This document shows, one piece after another, positions 59,996-64,000 of a stretch of 64,000 nucleotides of DNA. Numbering within the stretch: the first letter of the stretch is position 1; every line of letters starts with the position of its first letter. The DNA lies in the NCBI RefSeq assembly GCF_002920535.1, contig NZ_PQSS01000005.1, positions 124,001 through 188,000 on the forward strand. The letters run 5' to 3'. Below the pieces are notes generated by a model. That model was not told the DNA's origin. It worked only from the letters and a program-made list of their open reading frames with translations, and searched no databases. The translations under genes and the position numbers were made by a program. The DNA comes from Streptomyces sp. Ru71. GTDB lineage: Bacteria; Actinomycetota; Actinomycetes; Streptomycetales; Streptomycetaceae.

Positions 59996-60916
59996 TCAGC
60001 CCGGCGGGGACGCCCTCCTCGTCAGCCCCGCCGCGGCGAACCGCCGTCGCGTCATCCCGGTCCGCTCGTAGACCGCGATCGCCGGTGCGTTGTCCTCGTC
60101 CACCATCAGCGCCGCGCGCCCCCGGTGGCGTACGAGGGCGGCCGTCACGAAGCGCGAGACGGCGGACGCCAGACCGCGCCCGCGCGCCCGCGGGTCGGTG
60201 ACGACGCCGGCCAGGAAGCCGCAGCCGGGCGCCGACCAGGCGTCCGCCGCGACCGCGAGCAGCCGACCCGCCTCGTCGTGGGCGCCGGCCCAGCGGTGCA
60301 CGCCGGGGCGGCCGGGCTGGGCGTAGGAGCCGGGGAAGTGGCGGTCGAAGAGGGCGCACGCCTCCCGCTGCCCGGCGGAGTCCAGCCAGCGGACGGCCTG
60401 CGTCGGCCGGTCGGGGACGCGTGAGGTCTCCATCCAGCAGAACGGCGGCCCCGCCTCCAGCCCCGGGATCGCGCGGGCCAGCGCCGCGATCAGCGCCGCG
60501 TCCCCGAACGGCCGGTAGGCGGGCCCGGCCTCCCGCAGCGCCTGCCGCACGAGGGGCAGCGCGTCGTCGGCCGGGCCGGCCACCGCGATGCGGTCCCGCC
60601 CGGACAGCGCCGGGGACGCCACGGCGACCGCCGCGCCGGCCCGGTACACCCGCACCCCGGGCCCGGGCCGCCCGTCCGGCCGGGCCTGCACCGCCCAGAC
60701 GACGTGCGCCTCGTCCCCCACCGCCCGGACGACGTGTCTCTCGTCCCCCGCAGCCCGGACGGCGTGCCCCTGCTCCCCCGCCGTCCGGACGACGTGTCCC
60801 TGCTCCCCCGCCGTCCGGACGGCGTGTCCCTGGTCCCCCGCCGTCCGGACGGCGTGTCCCTGGTCCCCCGCCGTCCGGACGACGTGTCTCTCGTCCCCCG
60901 TCGCCGCCTCAGCCAC
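59996..60916 (-). CDS. GNAT N-acetyltransferase with tandem-repeat N-terminus
   Basis: 306 residues, GTG 60916, overlapping the kinase 3' end by 8 bp. Residues about 6-70 are decapeptide repeats (consensus GDQGHAVRTA) encoded by a 30-bp minisatellite. The GNAT domain follows with GVVTDPRARGRGLASAVSRF (acetyl-CoA loop) and MVDEDNAPAIAVYERTGM. Substrate unknown. The repeats may be a spacer. Confidence 0.8.
   Translation of the reverse strand: MAEAATGDERHVVRTAGDQGHAVRTAGDQGHAVRTAGEQGHVVRTAGEQGHAVRAAGDERHVVRAVGDEAHVVWAVQARPDGRPGPGVRVYRAGAAVAVASPALSGRDRIAVAGPADDALPLVRQALREAGPAYRPFGDAALIAALARAIPGLEAGPPFCWMETSRVPDRPTQAVRWLDSAGQREACALFDRHFPGSYAQPGRPGVHRWAGAHDEAGRLLAVAADAWSAPGCGFLAGVVTDPRARGRGLASAVSRFVTAALVRHRGRAALMVDEDNAPAIAVYERTGMTRRRFAAAGLTRRASPPG
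60711..60900. repeat. 30-bp minisatellite inside the GNAT gene
   Basis: Units start at 60711, 60741, 60771, 60801, 60831 and 60861, with partial copies on both sides. The core is cccgccgtccggacggcgtg. Unit length is a multiple of three, so copy changes keep the frame. Confidence 0.9.
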
Positions 60917-62354
60917 CGTCCTCCTCGCGCCGCGCCGGCGCCCCCGCCACCGTGAAGCCGATCACCGAGCCGCCGCCCTCCCGGTGCTGTGCGAACGGCG
61001 CTCCCCCGTGGGCCAGGGCGACCTCCCGCACGATGGACAGGCCGAGGCCGGAGCCGGGCAGGGAGCGGGCGTCGGCGGCACGGTAGAAGCGGTCGAAGAC
61101 GCGCAGCAGGTCGGCGTCGGCGACGCCCGGCCCCCGGTCGAGGACCTCGACGCGGACCGTGCCGGGGCGGGCCGGACCGGCGACGTTGATCTCGATGGGC
61201 GCGGTGCCGTCGCGGTCGAACTTGGTGGCGTTCTCCACCAGGTTGGACACCGCCCGCTGGAGCATCCCGGACCGCCCGTACGTCGAGGTGTCACCGCTCG
61301 CGCGCAGCACGATCTCGCGCCCGGTGCGGCGCCGGGCCAGCCCCGCCACGTCCTCGGCGATGTCGGCGAGGTCGACCCGCTGCGGCGGCTCGCTGTCGGA
61401 CTGGCCGGCGGCGAGGTCGACCAGCTCGTTGACCAGGTCGGTCAGCTCGCGGGCCTCCTGCCCGAGGTCGGCGACCAGTTCCTCACGCGAGGTGGGCGGC
61501 AGTTCGTCGATCCGCTTGAGCAGGGAGATGTTCGTGCGCAGGGAGGTCAGCGGGGTGCGCAGTTCGTGGCCCGCGTCCTGGACCAGGCGGCGCTGGTCCT
61601 CCTCGGACTGGGCGAGCCGGCCCAGCATGCGGTCGAAGGCGCGGCCGAGGCGGCCGACCTCGTCGTAGCCGGTGACGGGCACCTGGATGCCGAGCCGGCG
61701 GGTGCGGGCGACGTCCTCGGCGGCGGCGGTCAGGACGATCAGCCGCCGGGTGATGCGCCGGGCCAGCCACCAGCCGAACAGACCGGCCGCGACCACGACC
61801 GCCGCCATCAGGATCAGCGTGCGCTGCTGCAGCGCCCGCAGCAGGTCCTCGGTGTCGCTGAACTCCTGCGCCACCTGGACCGCGCCGCGCTTCCCGCCGA
61901 GCGAGACGGTGGCGACGCGGTAGACGTCGCTGCCGACGTCGACGTCCTTGTGCAGCACCATGCGTCCGGCGGTGCCGGCGGCCGCCACCGTCCGGTCGGC
62001 CTCGGCGACCGGCAGGGCCGGGCTGCCGCTGTCGGCGACCGCACCGTCCGCGCCGAGCACCTGCACATTGGTGCGGGCCGGGCGCACCACGTCGTGGCCG
62101 GGCGCGGAGGAGGAGAAGTCCTCCGGGGACATCCGGTGCAGACGCACCTCGTCCCGCACGTCCTGCACGACCTCGTCGAACACCGACTGCTGGTCCACGC
62201 GTACCAGCCGGGCGGCGGCGTTGTAGGACAGGATGCCGACCAGGACGGTCACGGCGGCGGTGACGGCCGCGAAGGACACGGCGAAAGTGGTGCGCAGGGA
62301 CACCAGACCGGGCCGCCGCCCGGACACCAGGCGGCGCAGGCGCCCGCGTGGCAT
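60909..62354 (-). CDS. Two-component sensor histidine kinase
   Basis: 481 residues. Helix near 22-45, extracytoplasmic sensor of about 120 residues, second helix near 170 (RTLILMAAVVVAAGLFGWWL), HAMP (RRITRRLIVLTAAAEDVA), HisKA with DAGHELRTPLTSLRTN, and HATPase_c with NLVENATKFD, DRGPGV and GSGLGLSIVREVALAHGG. MprB-like. ATG 1 bp after the regulator stop. Confidence 0.95.
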   Translation of the reverse strand: MPRGRLRRLVSGRRPGLVSLRTTFAVSFAAVTAAVTVLVGILSYNAAARLVRVDQQSVFDEVVQDVRDEVRLHRMSPEDFSSSAPGHDVVRPARTNVQVLGADGAVADSGSPALPVAEADRTVAAAGTAGRMVLHKDVDVGSDVYRVATVSLGGKRGAVQVAQEFSDTEDLLRALQQRTLILMAAVVVAAGLFGWWLARRITRRLIVLTAAAEDVARTRRLGIQVPVTGYDEVGRLGRAFDRMLGRLAQSEEDQRRLVQDAGHELRTPLTSLRTNISLLKRIDELPPTSREELVADLGQEARELTDLVNELVDLAAGQSDSEPPQRVDLADIAEDVAGLARRRTGREIVLRASGDTSTYGRSGMLQRAVSNLVENATKFDRDGTAPIEINVAGPARPGTVRVEVLDRGPGVADADLLRVFDRFYRAADARSLPGSGLGLSIVREVALAHGGAPFAQHREGGGSVIGFTVAGAPARREEDGG

Positions 62355-62355
62355 G

Positions 62356-63096
62356 TCAGTCCTCCCGCAGCACGTAACCCACGCCGCGCACCGTGTGGAT
62401 CAGCTGCGGGGCGCCGGGCTCGTCGAGCTTGCGGCGCAGGTAGCCGACGTACACGGCGAGGTTCTTGGAGCCGGGGCCGAAGTCGTAGCCCCAGATCCGG
62501 TCGTAGATCGTGGAGTGGTCGAGCACGATGCCCGCGTTGCGCACGAGCAGTTCCAGCAGTTCGAACTCGGTGCGGGTGAGCTCCAGCTCGCGTTCGCCGC
62601 GCCAGGCGCGGCGGGCCTGCGGGTCCATGCGGATACCCGCGGCCTCGACACTCCGGTCGAGGTACCGGTCGCCGCCCCGGTCGGACGGCTCCGGCTCCTC
62701 GCGGGCGGGGGCGGGAGCGGGGGCGTCGGGGCTGGTGCGGCGCAGCAGGGCGCGCAGCCGGGCGAAGACCTCCTCGACGTCGAACGGCTTGACCACGTAG
62801 TCGTCGGCGCCCGCGTCCAGCCCGGCGATCCGGTCGGCGGTCTCCACCAGCGCGGTCAGCATCAGGATCGGCGTGCGGTCGCCCTCGGCGCGCAGCACCC
62901 GGCAGACCTGGAGGCCGTCGATGCCGGGCATCATCACGTCCAGGACGAGGACGTCCGGCGGCGACTTGTGGGCCTGCGCGAGCGCCTCCACGCCGTCGGC
63001 GACCGCGGTCACCCGGTAGCCCTCCAGGGTCAGGGCGCGTTCCAGGGCGTGGCGGATGGCACGGTCGTCTTCGGCGAGGAGCACTGTCTGGGGCAC
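62356..63096 (-). CDS. OmpR/MprA-like response regulator
   Basis: 246 residues from GTG 63096. Receiver: LLAEDDRAIRHALERAL, phosphorylated Asp in VLVLDVMMPGIDG, Thr/Lys sites MLTALVETAD and YVVKPFDVEEV. A 30-residue Pro/Glu linker leads to the winged helix (LTRTEFELLELLVRNAGIVL; VYVGYLRRKLDE; TVRGVGYVLRED). Cognate of the kinase that follows. Confidence 0.95.
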   Translation of the reverse strand: MPQTVLLAEDDRAIRHALERALTLEGYRVTAVADGVEALAQAHKSPPDVLVLDVMMPGIDGLQVCRVLRAEGDRTPILMLTALVETADRIAGLDAGADDYVVKPFDVEEVFARLRALLRRTSPDAPAPAPAREEPEPSDRGGDRYLDRSVEAAGIRMDPQARRAWRGERELELTRTEFELLELLVRNAGIVLDHSTIYDRIWGYDFGPGSKNLAVYVGYLRRKLDEPGAPQLIHTVRGVGYVLRED

Positions 63097-63204
63097 CCGA
63101 CCAGTCTGCCAAGGCCGTGGCCGGTGCGGCCGGGCGAGCGGTGCGACGATCACCCTTCTTACTCGGATCTCACCGTCACCGCACCGCCCGGCCGCGGCCC
63201 CGTC

Positions 63205-63810
63205 TCACCCCGTGGGCCGCAGCGCGGCCAGCCGTTCCTCGAAGGGGACGACGTCGAAGGCGTCCCGCTGGGCCGGCGGCCGGGCCGTCGACAGTCCGGC
63301 CGTGAGCGCGGCCAGCTCACCCGCCGCCCGTTCGATCCGCTCCGGCAGCCCTTCCGCGCCCCAGTCCTCGGAGGCGGCATAGACGCCGGTCGGGACGACG
63401 ACGGCCCGCAGGTAGGCGAACAGAGGCCGCAGGGCGTGGTCCAGCACCAGGGAGTGCCGGGCGGTGCCGCCGGTCGCGGCGATCAGCACCGGCTTGCCCG
63501 CGAGCGCGTCCTTGTCGTGCGCGCCGAGCGCGTCGAAGAAGGACTTGAACAGTCCGCTGTACGACGCGGAGAACACCGGTGTGACGACGATCAGCCCGTC
63601 CGCGCCGGTCACCGCGTCGAACGCGGAGGACAGCTCCTTGCCGGGGAAGCCGCTGGTGAAGGTGTGCGCGATCTCCACGGCGAGGTCGCGCAGCTCGATC
63701 ACGCGTACCTCGGCGCCGGTGCGCTCGGCGGTCGCGGCGGCCAGCCGGTCGCCGAGCAGCCGGGTGGAGGAGGGCACGCTCAGCCCCGCGGACACGACGA
63801 CGAGCTTCAT
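63205..63810 (-). CDS. NADPH-dependent FMN reductase, CE1759 family
   Basis: 201 residues of flavodoxin-like fold. FMN site LSVPSSTRLLGDRLAAA, then VVTPVFSASYSGLFKSFFDA and IAATGGTARHSLVLDHALRP. It supplies reduced FMN to the LLM oxygenase encoded just upstream, with which it overlaps by 4 bp. Confidence 0.9.
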   Translation of the reverse strand: MKLVVVSAGLSVPSSTRLLGDRLAAATAERTGAEVRVIELRDLAVEIAHTFTSGFPGKELSSAFDAVTGADGLIVVTPVFSASYSGLFKSFFDALGAHDKDALAGKPVLIAATGGTARHSLVLDHALRPLFAYLRAVVVPTGVYAASEDWGAEGLPERIERAAGELAALTAGLSTARPPAQRDAFDVVPFEERLAALRPTG

Positions 63811-64000
63811 ACGGTGGCCTCCTTCTCGTTCGGCGCGGTGGCCTGCTCACGGGCGGTGGCGAGCAGCGAGGCGTGGGTGGGCGCCTCGGGCACGTCGGCC
63901 GGGCGGCCGACGGCGAACTCCTTGCGGAGCACCGGCACGACCTCCTCGCCGAGCATGTCGATCTGCTCCAGCACGGTCTTCAGCGGCAGTCCGGCGTGGT
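63807..64000 (-). CDS. LLM-class flavin-dependent oxidoreductase (CE1758-like), C-terminal part
   Basis: Cut by the window end. The visible 64 codons read HAGLPLKTVLEQIDMLGEEV, then VPVLRKEFAVGRPADVP and a charged tail ending KEATV, which is the C-terminus of luciferase-like monooxygenases paired with CE1759 reductases. Confidence 0.7.
   Translation of the reverse strand, partial: HAGLPLKTVLEQIDMLGEEVVPVLRKEFAVGRPADVPEAPTHASLLATAREQATAPNEKEATV

Noticed and set aside
60711..60900. CRISPR array
   Set aside because: The 30-bp units are contiguous with no spacers and lie in frame within a gene; no cas genes nearby.

Overview
The window is high-GC actinobacterial chromosome and reads as Streptomyces. 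Evidence: G/C-saturated third codon positions, many GTG starts, ATGA/GTGA gene overlaps, a ResABC/CcdA cytochrome c maturation set next to hemL, a CGNR regulator, XRE and anti-sigma-type ATPase regulatory genes, and rare TTA codons confined to accessory genes. No rRNA, tRNA or CRISPR array was seen.

Layout. 1-4.4 kb: a FabG4-type reductase (cut by the window edge) facing the collapsed remnant of a thiolase gene, then a long-chain acyl-CoA ligase, a nucleoside deaminase and a SRPBCC protein. 4.4-12.1 kb (all minus): ccsB-resB-ccdA-resA, a deacetylase-like lipoprotein, a histidine phosphatase and hemL. 12.6-13.1 kb: a conserved hypothetical gene whose last 76 bp are repeated exactly at 35228-35303. 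The 22-kb segment between the two copies is a decayed integrative element inserted at the 3' end of this protein gene.

The element carries: an integrase stub and a relaxase stub joined by deletion; a 786-residue protein with a zinc ribbon and a nuclease-like C-terminus; a regulator-controlled operon (flavoprotein, XRE regulator, ATPase, MurA-like transferase, phosphoesterase, two dCTP-deaminase-like proteins, glycosyltransferase, serine hydrolase, Nudix); a two-part arsenic/organoarsenical resistance set (ArsI, two flavoprotein oxygenases, two ArsR, ArsN-type acetyltransferase, aquaglyceroporin, ArsC) interrupted by an unknown nuclease-like gene; and a DUF5131/TcmP pair just before the right attachment repeat.

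35.4-50.4 kb is the most distinctive chromosomal part, almost entirely on the minus strand. From upstream to downstream it holds a small His/Met-rich membrane protein, a CopA-type P-ATPase, a PCuAC-like protein, a Met/His-rich membrane protein and an ECF-type sigma factor. These are followed by an ABC importer (lipoprotein, FecCD permease, ATPase), an MFS exporter, an asparagine-synthetase-like enzyme, a P450, a DIT1/PvcA-type isonitrile synthase and a DUF2236 oxygenase. My inference is an isonitrile metallophore (possibly copper-binding) locus with its own export, re-import and copper-handling genes.

50.6-64 kb: a secreted beta-helix polysaccharide lyase, an MBL-fold hydrolase divergent from a CGNR regulator over repeated operators, a three-gene conflict-type operon (caspase-like/Hsp90-like ATPase protein of 1714 residues, small zinc-ribbon protein, two-helix membrane protein), a GNAT protein with an in-frame 30-bp minisatellite, a two-component system, and an FMN reductase/LLM flavin oxidoreductase pair cut by the window end.
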